DNA of 64,000 nt from Alcanivorax nanhaiticus (GTDB lineage Bacteria; Pseudomonadota; Gammaproteobacteria; Pseudomonadales; Alcanivoracaceae). A model generated the notes under the pieces. That model saw nothing but the letters and a program-made list of their open reading frames with translations, did no database searches and was not told the DNA's origin. Below, one piece after another: positions 1-8,626 of this stretch. Location of the stretch: NCBI RefSeq assembly GCF_000756665.1, contig NZ_ARXV01000019.1, positions 1 through 64,000 of the forward strand, read 5' to 3'. The position numbers were made by a program, and so were the translations under genes. Each line of letters begins with the position of its first letter. The stretch's first letter is position 1.

Positions 1-23
1 TTAAGTCGAACGAATCGACTTAA
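1..23. repeat. Perfect inverted repeat, 9-bp arms
   Basis: Arms TTAAGTCGA and TCGACTTAA are separated by five bases (ACGAA). The flanking sequence to about 250 is AT-rich and repeats the TCGA/TTCGAC words several times (near 30, 130, 137). It could be an operator or the end of an element that lies mostly outside the window. No T-run follows, so it does not look like an intrinsic terminator. Confidence 0.5.
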
Positions 24-400
24 CTCAATTCGACATAATTATTTTCGGTTTTCCGGATTCAGCCACAAAAACATCCCCACCAACAATCACTTAACCCGAA
101 ATTGAGAACTTATCCCATCCGACAAAACTCGAAGCGTTCGACATAATACCGGTACAACCGTACTGTTTCGCCGATTTTAGCTTCGAATAAAATCACTCTA
201 TATCAATTAGTTAGCTTTTTCTGTAAGCCATATCTTACACGTCATGCCCTCCTATCTGTTGAGCACGGCGCGTGCCATTGCTATGGCATTACTCTTTCGC
301 ACCATTTCGGTTTTATTTTTTCCTGACTGTGATCAGGTTTCGCCTGCAGGCAGCACTCCTACGGAGTGCTTCTCACAACGGAACAGCCCTGGTTTTGACT
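24..400. other. AT-rich non-coding stretch
   Basis: No supported gene lies here. The base composition is clearly more AT-rich than the rest of the window, with many TTCGA words. A gene to the left of the window may have its promoter or 3' region here. A short palindromic stretch (GCACTCCTACGGAGTGC, 353-369) is visible. Confidence 0.4.
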
Positions 401-404
401 TTCC

Positions 405-432
405 TCACAACTCGTAGCTCAACGCTCGTAGC
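405..432. repeat. Heptad-repeat arm (4 units)
   Basis: Four consecutive 7-bp units: TCACAAC, TCGTAGC, TCAACGC, TCGTAGC. They lie just beyond the terminator downstream of the acyl-CoA dehydrogenase. This is a single-arm member of the dispersed heptad family found throughout the window. Confidence 0.6.
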
Positions 433-450
433 TGACTTCCCCCAGGCATA

Positions 451-482
451 AAAAAACGCGGCCAGAGCCGCGTTCTTTTTTC
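451..482 (-). terminator. Intrinsic terminator, acyl-CoA dehydrogenase
   Basis: An 8-bp stem AACGCGGC/GCCGCGTT (455-462 with 467-474) has a 4-nt loop. A-runs precede and T-runs follow it on the + strand, so it can act in both directions. It lies about 20 bp past the stop codon of the minus-strand gene ending at 501. Confidence 0.85.
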
Positions 483-500
483 GGAAACCCGTGAGGGAAA

Positions 501-1640
501 TTACCGGCCGAGGATATCCCGGGAGATGATTTCCTTCATGATTTCGCTGGTACCACCGTAGATACGCTGGATGCGGGCATCCACGTAGTCGCGGGAGATG
601 GGGTACTCCTGCATGTAGCCATAGCCACCAAACAGCTGCAGGCATTTGTCTGCTACCACACCTTGAAGCTCGGTGGTGGTGAGCTTGGCGATGGAGGCGT
701 TGGTGGTGCTCAGCTCGCCCTTGTCATACTCGGCGGTGCACTGGGTGCAGAACGCCTTGTTGATCTGGGTCTGGGCGTGCAGGTCTGCCAGGACGTAGCG
801 GGTGTTCTGGAACTTGCTGATCGGTTGGCCGAATGCCATACGCTCCTGGGTGTATTCGATGGTGCGCTCGATCATGCCTTCACAGGCGGCCACCGCACCC
901 AGGGCCAGAATCAGACGCTCGCGGGGTAGTTCGTTCATCAGGTTGGCGAAGCCTTTGCCTTCGCCGCCCAGGATCTGCTCTGCACCGACTTTCACGCTTT
1001 CGAAGAACAGCTCGGAGGTATCCGCTGCGTGGTGACCCATTTTTTCCAGGTTGCGGCCGCGGGAGAAGCCCGGCAGGGAGCAATCCACGGTGAACAGGGT
1101 CATACCCTTGGAACCGGCGTTCGGGTCGGTCTTGGTGGCGAGCACGATGACGTCGCAGTGCTGGCCATTGGTGATGAAGGTCTTCTGGCCGTTGATGCTG
1201 TAGCCGTCGCCATCTTTGTCGGCACGGGTTTTCATGCCCTGCAGGTCGGAACCGGCACCTGGTTCGGTCATGCCGATGGCGCCTACCGCTTCACCGGTCA
1301 CCATTTTCGGCAACCAGGCCTGTTTCTGCTCTTCGCTGCCCAGGTGCAGGATGTAAGGGGCCACGATATCGGAGTGCACAGAGATATTGGAGGCCAGGGC
1401 ACCGTAACCGGCACGGGAGGCTTCTTCTACGATCACCGCAGACAGTGCGAAGGAGGCACCAAAGCCACCGTATTCTTCCGGCACGTCTACACACAGCAGG
1501 CCGGCTTCACCGAGTTTGTTCCACAGCTCACGGGGGAATTTCTCGTCTTTTTCCCACTGGTTGTAGTGCGGGGCGACTTCGTTTTCGAGGAATTTCTTGA
1601 CGTTATCGCGGAACAGATCGATTTCGTTTTGATCAAGCAT
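501..1640 (-). CDS. Acyl-CoA dehydrogenase, long-chain (LCAD) type
   Basis: This is a 379-aa flavoenzyme that oxidises acyl-CoA to 2-enoyl-CoA, passing electrons to ETF in beta-oxidation. Family signatures are visible: GMTEPGAGSDL at 123-133 and QLFGGYGY...RDYVDARIQRIYGGTSEI near the C-terminus (335-367). The short/medium-chain catalytic Glu position (YEGT) is Gly here (YGGT, 361-364). A Glu in the PRERL segment (E241) matches the base used by LCAD and isovaleryl-CoA dehydrogenases, so the enzyme should be active with long or branched substrates. The gene stands alone with its own terminator and about 170 bp upstream. Chain-length specificity cannot be read from sequence. Confidence 0.92.
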   Translation of the reverse strand: MLDQNEIDLFRDNVKKFLENEVAPHYNQWEKDEKFPRELWNKLGEAGLLCVDVPEEYGGFGASFALSAVIVEEASRAGYGALASNISVHSDIVAPYILHLGSEEQKQAWLPKMVTGEAVGAIGMTEPGAGSDLQGMKTRADKDGDGYSINGQKTFITNGQHCDVIVLATKTDPNAGSKGMTLFTVDCSLPGFSRGRNLEKMGHHAADTSELFFESVKVGAEQILGGEGKGFANLMNELPRERLILALGAVAACEGMIERTIEYTQERMAFGQPISKFQNTRYVLADLHAQTQINKAFCTQCTAEYDKGELSTTNASIAKLTTTELQGVVADKCLQLFGGYGYMQEYPISRDYVDARIQRIYGGTSEIMKEIISRDILGR

Positions 1641-1809
1641 ACTGGCTCACCCTGTTGGTCATTAACGCGCACGGAAGCAACCGTGCCGGCAAAATATGGC
1701 CAACATTCTAGCGGGATGGCGTGATGCTCACATCAACAAGGGTGACTGCCCGGTCTTTTGTATACCCCGGCATCGGCCTGCCAACGCGACGCCGGCAGGC
1801 CCAAGTGCC

Positions 1810-2259
1810 TCAGTCCGGCTCGATGATCACCTCGGATTTGAGCGAATTCGCCACAAAGCAGTTGCGATGGGCGCTGTCGTGCAACTTCTGCAGTGCCGGG
1901 CCGTCCAGATCGGCATCTTCAAAGACCACTTTCGGGCGCAGGGTGATCGAGGTAATCGCCACCCGCCCGTCACTGTTCTTTTCCACGGTGCCGGAGGGCC
2001 TGTCGATATAGCTGAGCACCTTGATGCCACGCTTGGCCGCGATAGCCAGGAAGGTCAGCATGTGGCAGCTGGAGGTGGCGGCCACCACCGCCTCATCAGG
2101 ATTTACCCTGTTGTGCTGGCCGAAGAAATCCGGCGAGGCCGAGGCCTGCACCACTTCGCCGCCGCTGAGGGTCCACTCGTGGTCCCGGTTGAAGGATTCA
2201 TAGTCAAAAGGGGTATTCGGTTTCAGGTGCCAGGCAACTGTCGCTCCGTACTCACTCAT
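1810..2259 (-). CDS. OsmC-family protein
   Basis: This 149-aa protein belongs to the OsmC/Ohr fold. These are homodimeric, cytosolic, thiol-dependent peroxidases acting on organic hydroperoxides. The two redox cysteines are in the expected contexts: C65 in ATSSCHMLTFL and C134 in HRNCFVANS. The protein is full length for the family. It is transcribed alone, in the same direction as the acyl-CoA dehydrogenase but 170 bp upstream of it. A role in detoxifying lipid-derived peroxides fits the lipid-rich neighbourhood but is inference. The subfamily (OsmC, Ohr or YhfA-like) is not certain. Confidence 0.85.
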   Translation of the reverse strand: MSEYGATVAWHLKPNTPFDYESFNRDHEWTLSGGEVVQASASPDFFGQHNRVNPDEAVVAATSSCHMLTFLAIAAKRGIKVLSYIDRPSGTVEKNSDGRVAITSITLRPKVVFEDADLDGPALQKLHDSAHRNCFVANSLKSEVIIEPD

Positions 2260-2802
2260 TGCTTGCTTCCTTTTTCAACAATGGCTTCGGTTCCTTAACC
2301 ATGATCCTGAATAGCGGCAAAGGCAACTCAACCAACGTCGATGTTGATGGTCGTCAAGATTTGGAGGATGGGAGGAAAGAAGCGAGTTGTGAGTGACGAG
2401 TTACGAAAATCAAAAGCCCCCTTCAAATAGTGAGGGTTTTGCCTTTCGACACTCGCGACTCGCTTTCGAGGCTGCTACCGCACCAATGCCATCCGCACGG
2501 CATCTTCCCCGTTAGGGCGAGTACCGGAGTGTGCCTCCGGAGCAGGCCGAACGGAGTCGGGGCAAGGGGGCGGAAGCGGGGGTTTGCAAAACATGTTTTT
2601 CCCGCTGGAGCGCCATGCCCATACCGGGGAATGGCCGGAATGCCAGTGGGGGCGTCGCGTTACACCCCTTTGGGCCCGTCCGGCGAGGACAAGCACCTTT
2701 AATCGGTGCGATGAAACAGCAGGCCGGCATTCGCCAGTCAGGCAAGTGCCACTTGCTCCGCAGGTTCGCACCTCGAGAGGTGCTCCTACAGGGTGGTCAG
2801 CC
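2260..2802. other. Gene-free interval with heptad element and GC-rich tract
   Basis: It holds the heptad element at 2382-2464. After that comes a GC-rich tract with no credible reading frame. A REP-like short palindrome (GCACCTC-GA-GAGGTGC, 2768-2783) lies close to the 3' end of the next hydrolase. No recognisable gene remnant was identified in 2480-2760. Confidence 0.5.
2382..2464. repeat. Heptad-arm element, TCG class
   Basis: Left arm units are GCGAGTT, GTGAGTG, ACGAGTT, ACGAAAA (2382-2409). The right arm, in inverted sense, is TTTCGAC, ACTCGCG, ACTCGCT (2444-2464). The centre is a short A/T- and C-rich spacer. It resembles the elements at 41893 and 62500. Confidence 0.7.
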
Positions 2803-3660
2803 TCACTCGTCGCTCTGCTGCGGCTTGAGCAGGCAGCGCTCCACCTGATCCAGCACTCGATTGCTGTACAGCAGCGAAGCATGGCCCAGATAGGGAACGT
2901 GCACATTCTCTTCCGCACCGTGCAACACCGCCGACGAGGACGGCAGAATAAAGTTATCCATGTTGGAAAAAATGGAGAAGTAACGTGCACCGCCGGGGCA
3001 GGTTTCTTCCGTCGCCAACTCCCGAATAAACGGGCTGTTATAACGCAGCTGCGCAGCCGCCCCCAGCGGCGGGAACAGAGCCGCCACGCGAGAGCCATAA
3101 TGCGGGCTGCCCAGCGTCACTACCTTGTCCACTTTGCCTGCAAGACCCAGGTTTTTTAATGCATAGCGGGTGAGCGGGCCACCCATGGAGTGACATACCA
3201 GGTGGGCCTTTTCTGCCCCCGTGGCTTGCAGAATACGTTCCACATGATCCGCTACCTGCTGCGACAACTTGCGGGCGTTGATATGCGGCGGGGTGTAGCT
3301 CACCGAATAGACATTGGACCATCCGCGCCATTTCAGTCGCCACTGCATAAGCAGAAAGTTGGCGCTGTTGCCGCCGTAGCCATGCACCAGAATCACCGGT
3401 GTCTCACCATGGTGACGGGTGCGTGCCGGGGAAGCGTCGTGCAACAAACGCAACGGATACATGGCAAACAGGACAAACAGCGCCGCCGCTTCCTTGAACA
3501 CGGCAATCAGGCCGGGCAGCAACCGCATGGGAGGTTCGTCCGGCACCTTTGCCTGCTCCGGGAAGTTGTGGCGGTCGTAATGCCAGCACAGGTACAGGCC
3601 AAAAGTCATAATGACAGACCCGGCAATCACCAGGGCCAGCAGAAACAGGATCACGCTCAT
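2803..3660 (-). CDS. Membrane-anchored alpha/beta hydrolase (lipase-like)
   Basis: This 285-aa protein has an N-terminal hydrophobic segment (residues 2-24) and a second at 55-72, then an alpha/beta-hydrolase domain. The oxyanion HG is at 93-94 and the nucleophile elbow CHSMGG at 156-161 (S158). A plausible acid is D235 (SNMDNF) and a plausible histidine is H260 (YLGHASLL). The VILVHGYGG...LVCHSMGG spacing is that of bacterial triacylglycerol lipases and PGAP1-like esterases. It probably acts on esters at the cytoplasmic or periplasmic face of the membrane. The gene is monocistronic, and its upstream region is occupied by a foldback repeat. The substrate is unknown. Confidence 0.8.
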   Translation of the reverse strand: MSVILFLLALVIAGSVIMTFGLYLCWHYDRHNFPEQAKVPDEPPMRLLPGLIAVFKEAAALFVLFAMYPLRLLHDASPARTRHHGETPVILVHGYGGNSANFLLMQWRLKWRGWSNVYSVSYTPPHINARKLSQQVADHVERILQATGAEKAHLVCHSMGGPLTRYALKNLGLAGKVDKVVTLGSPHYGSRVAALFPPLGAAAQLRYNSPFIRELATEETCPGGARYFSIFSNMDNFILPSSSAVLHGAEENVHVPYLGHASLLYSNRVLDQVERCLLKPQQSDE

Positions 3661-3695
3661 TGCAGTATCTCGTGAGTCAATAAGGGTAGGACGTT

Positions 3696-3947
3696 AGGGC
3701 CTGTTAACACTACCAAAATGGCACCTGCTGAATGCATTTTTTCGTCCAGTAGTGTCAGCCGATGTGCCGTGTAGTCATTCTACATAAACAACGGATGGCG
3801 CTGCTGGGCGGAAAAAGGGATCAGCCCTCCGGGTTGAGCCCCCCAACCCGCCACTCATTTGGAGAAACCAAACATCACTCCTCATGCCTGGATTGGCGGG
3901 TTGGGGGGGCTCAACAGGTGCCCTTTTTGGCAGTGTTAACAGGCCCT
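3696..3947. mobile_element. MITE-like foldback element with terminal inverted repeats
   Basis: Terminal inverted repeats of about 34 bp begin AGGGCCTGTTAACACT on both ends (left from 3696, right ending 3947), with a few mismatches. An inner, almost perfect inverted pair starts GTTGAGCCCCCCAACCCGCC (3833-3853 against 3894-3915). There is no coding capacity. No clear target duplication is seen at the borders (GACGTT left, GGCAGC right). The architecture suits a non-autonomous transposable element or a structured RNA. It fills nearly all of the 324-bp gap between two minus-strand hydrolase genes. Confidence 0.7.
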
Positions 3948-3984
3948 GGCAGCAAGGGGACGCCAGGACAGGGCTTGGCAACGC

Positions 3985-5145
3985 CTAGGCCAGATTGTGC
4001 TTTTTCAGCCAATTCATACAAACCTCCACCGCTTCGTCCATCTTGTCTTGCTGGCCGAAGTAGTAGTGATTCGCGCCTTCCACCTCATAACGTTCGGCCT
4101 GGCCCTCGGCAAAGCATTCATAGAGTCGCTGGGTATGGCTCGGCGTGCAGGCGTTGTCCGCAGAGTTGCCGATCACCAGGGCCGGAATCCGGATACGTTT
4201 GGCGCACGCCGGACCATTGGCGCGGGAATCATCATAGCTCCATTGGCTGAGCCAGCCGCGCAGGGTGTTGAAGCGTGCCAGCGCCACCGGGCCGTTATTC
4301 ACGGTGCGCGGATCACCCAGGTAACAGGTGCCGGGTTGGCGGTCATTGGGATCCTGGGTGGCATCCAGCCAGCGCACATCACACATGGTGCGATGCACCA
4401 CGAAACCGAATTCTTCGCTGTGCAGGCCCTGGCTGCGGAAATCTGCCAGTTTGCTCTTCACCCAATCCGTGATTCGGCGGTTACGGTCGATCTGTGCCTG
4501 GCGAAAACGGGCCACAAAGGCGTCGCTGTAGGGGGGCTGGTTGGGGCAATCCGGATGATAGATATCCAATTCCAGATCGCGAATTTCTGGATTGTTCTCA
4601 TCTTTTACCGAGGGATCCAGCCATTCCGTCATGGTGATGGCGCGGGACACATGGGCCGCCAGCAACATGATGCCGTCTGCAGGAATCAGTTGCTGAGCCA
4701 CCAGATCATAGGGGTCGCCTGCCGGTGTCTCGGTAATTTGTGGATCTTCTGCTTCCGCCTGATACATCAGGCTCAGAGAGCCGCCACCGGACCAGCCGCC
4801 CAGCACCACTTTCTCATAACCGAGTTTTTCCCTGGCGTAACGCACGCAAGCGCCAAGATCAGCCACCACCTTTTCCATCAGCAATGCGCTGTCCGCACCA
4901 CGGTAACGGCTGTTGCAGTAGATGACAGACAGGCCAGCCCTGGCCAGCGCCGATACCATAGGCAGATAGGCGCCACCGCCTACCGGATGCATGAACACCA
5001 CCACCGTCTTGCCGGGGCCACTTTTCGGCGTCAGCAGATGCGCCTCCAGGGTCACCAGATCCATTGGCCCCGCATAGGTGTCCTTGAAGCTGGATTGCTC
5101 GGAGAAGGCAATCAGGTGCGGTGTGCGGTCGTAATACTTGCTCAT
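3985..5145 (-). CDS. Alpha/beta hydrolase
   Basis: This 386-aa cytosolic hydrolase has no signal peptide. Features are MHPVGGG (52-58, oxyanion region), nucleophile elbow GWSGGG (117-122, S119), acid D330 in GNSADNACTP and H360 in EGANHYYFG. A roughly 120-residue insertion (about 140-260) between strands makes a large cap that could accommodate a big or acyl-CoA-like substrate. Its start overlaps the stop of the upstream VOC gene by 4 bp (ATGA), so the two are translationally coupled and likely act in one pathway. The substrate is not identifiable from sequence. Confidence 0.82.
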   Translation of the reverse strand: MSKYYDRTPHLIAFSEQSSFKDTYAGPMDLVTLEAHLLTPKSGPGKTVVVFMHPVGGGAYLPMVSALARAGLSVIYCNSRYRGADSALLMEKVVADLGACVRYAREKLGYEKVVLGGWSGGGSLSLMYQAEAEDPQITETPAGDPYDLVAQQLIPADGIMLLAAHVSRAITMTEWLDPSVKDENNPEIRDLELDIYHPDCPNQPPYSDAFVARFRQAQIDRNRRITDWVKSKLADFRSQGLHSEEFGFVVHRTMCDVRWLDATQDPNDRQPGTCYLGDPRTVNNGPVALARFNTLRGWLSQWSYDDSRANGPACAKRIRIPALVIGNSADNACTPSHTQRLYECFAEGQAERYEVEGANHYYFGQQDKMDEAVEVCMNWLKKHNLA

Positions 5146-5771
5146 TCTGCCTGCCCCTTGTTCTGGCTCATGGCCTCTTTGACTTTGGAAAAGTCGGTCT
5201 TGCTGGTGTCGATGCCGCGCATGTCCAGCGCCGCGCCGAACAACGCCTCTTTCTGAGCGCGGGTTTGGGCTGTCCAGGCCTTGAGAGCATCGTGGGCCTG
5301 AGCCGCATCCTCTTCGACCACCTTCTCGTAACTCGGGTCTCGCACGGTGATTTCCAACGGGATGCCGTTGGGATCCACAAAATAGATGGAATGGATGAAG
5401 TCGTGGTCCACTGGCCCAAAGCAGGGGCGACCGGCCTTGTTGATGCGGCGGCGCCAGTCCTTCAGTTGCTCCATGGTGTCCACCTCGAACGCCAGGTGAA
5501 GATCAAAGGCATGGCGGGGACGAAACATCATTTCATCTGCACTGTCTGGGGCATCGAAAAAAGCGATAAAGTTGTCATCCCCCATCTGGAAGAACAGGTG
5601 CATGTAGTCCACTTTGCGACCGGTGCCCGGCTCTTCATCGAAGACCATGGCCAGCTTGAGCGGCAGGCCCAGCACATCTTCATAAAACCAGCGGGTCTGC
5701 TCTGCATCCCGGCAACGGTAAGCGCCGTGATGCACGTGTTTGAGCATGGCGAGTGGGGTCGGGCTGCTCAT
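5142..5771 (-). CDS. VOC-superfamily protein (glyoxalase / extradiol dioxygenase fold)
   Basis: This 209-aa protein has two beta-alpha-beta-beta-beta modules of the vicinal-oxygen-chelate fold. H15 (KHVHHGAYRC), H92 (FDLHLAF) and E140 (GIPLEITV) are in the right places for a metal-binding 2-His-1-Glu set. FVDPNGIPLE is the usual signature around the glutamate. A roughly 60-residue charged C-terminal tail follows the fold. It is the first gene of a two-gene unit with the hydrolase at 3985. A ring-cleavage dioxygenase followed by a C-C or ester hydrolase is a known pairing in aromatic degradation, but that role is inference. A glyoxalase or resistance function is also possible. Confidence 0.8.
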   Translation of the reverse strand: MSSPTPLAMLKHVHHGAYRCRDAEQTRWFYEDVLGLPLKLAMVFDEEPGTGRKVDYMHLFFQMGDDNFIAFFDAPDSADEMMFRPRHAFDLHLAFEVDTMEQLKDWRRRINKAGRPCFGPVDHDFIHSIYFVDPNGIPLEITVRDPSYEKVVEEDAAQAHDALKAWTAQTRAQKEALFGAALDMRGIDTSKTDFSKVKEAMSQNKGQAE

Positions 5772-5944
5772 GGTGGCTCCTGTTTGTTATCGGTATTCAC
5801 GGTTTCTGTGAGTGGCACATTGTTGTCACAGGTCGCGCCCGAACTGAAAACCGAAATCACCAAGAACCTGTCAGTTCTGGCCACTCGCGCCGGCGTCCGC
5901 ACAATGGCAAACTGAGCCCCTTTTTTAACGGGTAAGGCAATCTC

Positions 5945-6880
5945 ATGAGCGACAAGGCCATCATCAACGAAGTCGGATTGCGTGACGGACTGCAGAACCA
6001 GCCCATCACCGTGGATACTGACACCAAGGCCCGGCTGGCCCGGCTGTTGGTGGATGCGGGCATGCGCTATCTGGAGCCGGTCAGCTTTGTCAGCCCCAAG
6101 GCGATCCCGCAAATGGCCGATGCCGCCGCCCTGACCCCGTTGCTGCCCAAAGGTGATGACCTACACTTCCCACTGCACTACACCGCCCTGATCCCGAACC
6201 TGAAGGGCTATCAGCTCGCCAAAGAGGCAGGCTACCCCACGGTGGCGCTGGTGCTCTCCACCACGGATTCCTTCAACGAGCGTAATCTGCGCATGAGCCT
6301 GGAACAGGCCACGCAGAGCTGCGAAGCCATCATTGCTGCCGCCAAGGCAGACGGGATTGCCACCCGCACCTATATTTCCGGCGCTTTTGCCTGCCCCTAT
6401 GACGGCCCCGTGCCTGTCACCCTGCCCCAGCAGCTCACCGAGCGCATGTTTGCCGCCGGCTCTGACGAAGTGGCCATTGCCGACACCATCGGTGCCGGTA
6501 ACCCGCAACAGATGAAGGACATCATGGCACCGCTGATCCGGGAGTTTGGTGCCGAGAAATTCTATGTTCACCTGCACGACACCCGGGGGCTGGCCGCTGC
6601 CATGGCCTGGGCGGCGGCCGACCTGGGCGTGCGTCGCTTTGATGCCTCCATTGGCGGGCTGGGCGGTTGCCCATTTGCACCGGGCGCAACCGGCAACATG
6701 GCCACCGAAGATCTGGTCTACCTATTGGAGAGTGCCGGCCTGAAGACCGGTATTGATGTGGAAAAACTGCGCGCCGCCGTGACGCTGGCGCAGGAAGCCA
6801 CCCAACGACCGCTGGGCGGGCGGATATTGAGCTGGATGGAATCCCAGGAAAAACAGGGCAAAACTCCCTGCCTTTGGTAG
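5945..6880 (+). CDS. mvaB: Hydroxymethylglutaryl-CoA lyase
   Basis: This 311-aa TIM-barrel enzyme cleaves HMG-CoA to acetoacetate and acetyl-CoA, the last step of leucine and isoprenoid catabolism. Sequence support: NEVGLRDGLQNQ at 8-19 (R13/D14), metal-ligand stretch VHLHDTRG at 208-215, and the HMGL signature GGLGGCPFAPGATGN at 237-251 with catalytic C242. Length matches bacterial homologues. It is divergent from the VOC/hydrolase pair across 173 bp. An AAGG sequence lies ahead of the ATG. The usual partner genes of leucine breakdown are not beside it. Confidence 0.93.
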   Translation: MSDKAIINEVGLRDGLQNQPITVDTDTKARLARLLVDAGMRYLEPVSFVSPKAIPQMADAAALTPLLPKGDDLHFPLHYTALIPNLKGYQLAKEAGYPTVALVLSTTDSFNERNLRMSLEQATQSCEAIIAAAKADGIATRTYISGAFACPYDGPVPVTLPQQLTERMFAAGSDEVAIADTIGAGNPQQMKDIMAPLIREFGAEKFYVHLHDTRGLAAAMAWAAADLGVRRFDASIGGLGGCPFAPGATGNMATEDLVYLLESAGLKTGIDVEKLRAAVTLAQEATQRPLGGRILSWMESQEKQGKTPCLW

Positions 6881-6917
6881 CAGGCATGAGTCACAGCCCC
6901 TAACAGCCTCTGAGGGC

Positions 6918-6956
6918 ATCCCGCTGACTCACCAATGACAGCCAAGCCAGCGGGAT
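6918..6956. terminator. Possible bidirectional terminator hairpin
   Basis: A 9-bp stem, ATCCCGCTG (6918-6926) with CAGCGGGAT (6948-6956), encloses a 21-nt loop between the convergent genes ending at 6880 (+) and 6963 (-). There is no T-run, so it is a weak candidate. Confidence 0.35.
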
Positions 6957-6962
6957 CAGGCC

Positions 6963-8453
6963 TCAGGCAGGCTGAGCCCCCGCTTCGGCACGTACCGCTC
7001 TGACGCCATTGCCCCCGGTTTCACGGGCAGCGAACAACGCCAAGTCGGCGGTGCGAAGCAAATCGTCAGTATCCGGCAGGGCCTCACCCTCTTCCGGCAG
7101 CAACGCCGCCACTCCCACACTGAGAGAAACCGGCTCGGGCAACTCCGGCAACAAGCTGATCTGGCTGCGGCAGGATTCCGCTATTTCCAGGGCACTGTTG
7201 AGGCCTTTTTCGGGCAGCAACATCATGAACACATCGGCGCTGTAGCGACCGACCACGCCTTGCTTGCCAATGCGTTGCGCCAGCGTATCAGCCACCGTCT
7301 TGAGCAACACATCGCCCTCGCTGTGGCCGTAACGTTCATTGAACCCACGGAAACCATCCAGCTCCATGAACAGGCAGGACAGGGGCTCACCACTGCGCGC
7401 GCAGCTCATGTGACTTTGGCGCAGCGCTTCCATCATCACGTCACGGTTGCTGAGGCCGGTGAGACCGTCTGTCCGCGCCAGCTGCACCAACTCCATGTTC
7501 ATCTGTTCCAGCTCATCGCGCTTGGCCTGCAAGGCATTCTCGGCTTCACGCTGGGCAGAGATGTCCTTGATTTGCGACAGGAAACAACGCGGAGAACCAT
7601 CGGCATTACGCACGATAGACACCGCCAACAACGCCCAGACCAGCTCGCCACTGCGCTGGAAATAACGCTTTGTCATCCAGTACTGATTCTTGTCGCCACG
7701 CAGCAGGGCCTGAACTTGCTCCAGGTCCTTATTCAGATCATCCGGGTGGGTAATGCTCTGGAAATCCATACCCAGCAGTTCACGGCTGGAATAACCGAGC
7801 AGATCGCAGACCGCATCATTCACGCGCAGCCAGCGGCCATCCGCCGCCACAATGGCCATGGCGATAGCCGCATGCTGAAACGCTGCCTCGAACAACGCCT
7901 CGCTGGCTTCTCGGGCCATATCACTCTGCAGTTGTTCGCGCTGCAGGTGATCCTGCTCAAGTACCTGGCTGAGGCTCTGGGCCATCAACTCAAGGAACTC
8001 CAGTTCTTCCACCGTAAACGGTTCGGGGCGAGCCTGGGCATCACTGAAATTCAAGGTGCCGACAATGTGGCCGCACACCCGCAGAGGCGTTGCGATATAG
8101 GATTCCAACTGCATGCTGAGATAAGCAGGGTGGCTGCGCATTTCATTCAGCGCACCCACATGATGCAGTGCCACAGAGCCCTGCTTGTTGATCACGGCGT
8201 GGCAATAGGTCTCGCCCAGCGGGAACACATCCCCCGGGTTGATGCCGCTGCCGCCTTCTACAGCTGAAACGGTATAGCGACCGTGATCGATCTGGCTGAC
8301 GATACCCACCGACAAGCCCAGCAGTTCACAGCCACATTTAAGGTATGCCTGAAACAGCGTCGGCAGATCGGTTCTGTCCAAAAGCGATAATTGATGCAGC
8401 GCGCGCATACTGGTCACGCTGAAATCCCGCAGGTCATCCACTGTGCGGTCCAT
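6963..8453 (-). CDS. GAF-PAS-GGDEF-like protein with degenerate active site
   Basis: This 496-aa cytosolic signalling protein has a GAF domain at about 28-165, a PAS domain at about 185-300 and a short coiled linker (about 300-325). A GGDEF-type domain spans about 325-485, with DGLTGLSNRD at 329-338 and MELDGFRGFNERYGHSEGD at 363-381. The signature loop reads RYSADVF (403-409) instead of RxGGDEF, so both glycines and the Glu are lost. By family knowledge this should abolish diguanylate cyclase activity. It may act as a GTP- or partner-sensing scaffold. There is no EAL domain. The gene is transcribed alone, with about 170 bp upstream. Confidence 0.85.
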   Translation of the reverse strand: MDRTVDDLRDFSVTSMRALHQLSLLDRTDLPTLFQAYLKCGCELLGLSVGIVSQIDHGRYTVSAVEGGSGINPGDVFPLGETYCHAVINKQGSVALHHVGALNEMRSHPAYLSMQLESYIATPLRVCGHIVGTLNFSDAQARPEPFTVEELEFLELMAQSLSQVLEQDHLQREQLQSDMAREASEALFEAAFQHAAIAMAIVAADGRWLRVNDAVCDLLGYSSRELLGMDFQSITHPDDLNKDLEQVQALLRGDKNQYWMTKRYFQRSGELVWALLAVSIVRNADGSPRCFLSQIKDISAQREAENALQAKRDELEQMNMELVQLARTDGLTGLSNRDVMMEALRQSHMSCARSGEPLSCLFMELDGFRGFNERYGHSEGDVLLKTVADTLAQRIGKQGVVGRYSADVFMMLLPEKGLNSALEIAESCRSQISLLPELPEPVSLSVGVAALLPEEGEALPDTDDLLRTADLALFAARETGGNGVRAVRAEAGAQPA

Positions 8454-8626
8454 ACGTCCGTTAATAGAACACTCACTCTACTGGCAGCTGGCTAGCCGTA
8501 AAATGAAAATTTCGAGGAAAATGCTGATTACTTACCGTGATTTCACGACCTTTCGGTCATCTTTCAGCACGATGACAGAGGCACCAAGGCAGCCGACACC
8601 CGGCCAGCACCTTGGTGATATTCAAA

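Noticed and set aside
2475..3098. Minus-strand frame of 207 codons across the 3' end of the lipase-like gene and the adjacent gap
   Set aside because: It overlaps the hydrolase in another frame and is Arg/Cys-rich, typical of a spurious GC-rich frame.
3997..5256. 419-codon + strand frame opposite the hydrolase/VOC pair
   Set aside because: It spans two real minus-strand genes and has no recognisable motif.
7260..8267. 335-codon + strand frame opposite the GAF-PAS-GGDEF gene
   Set aside because: Shadow of a well-supported gene, with no start context or domain.
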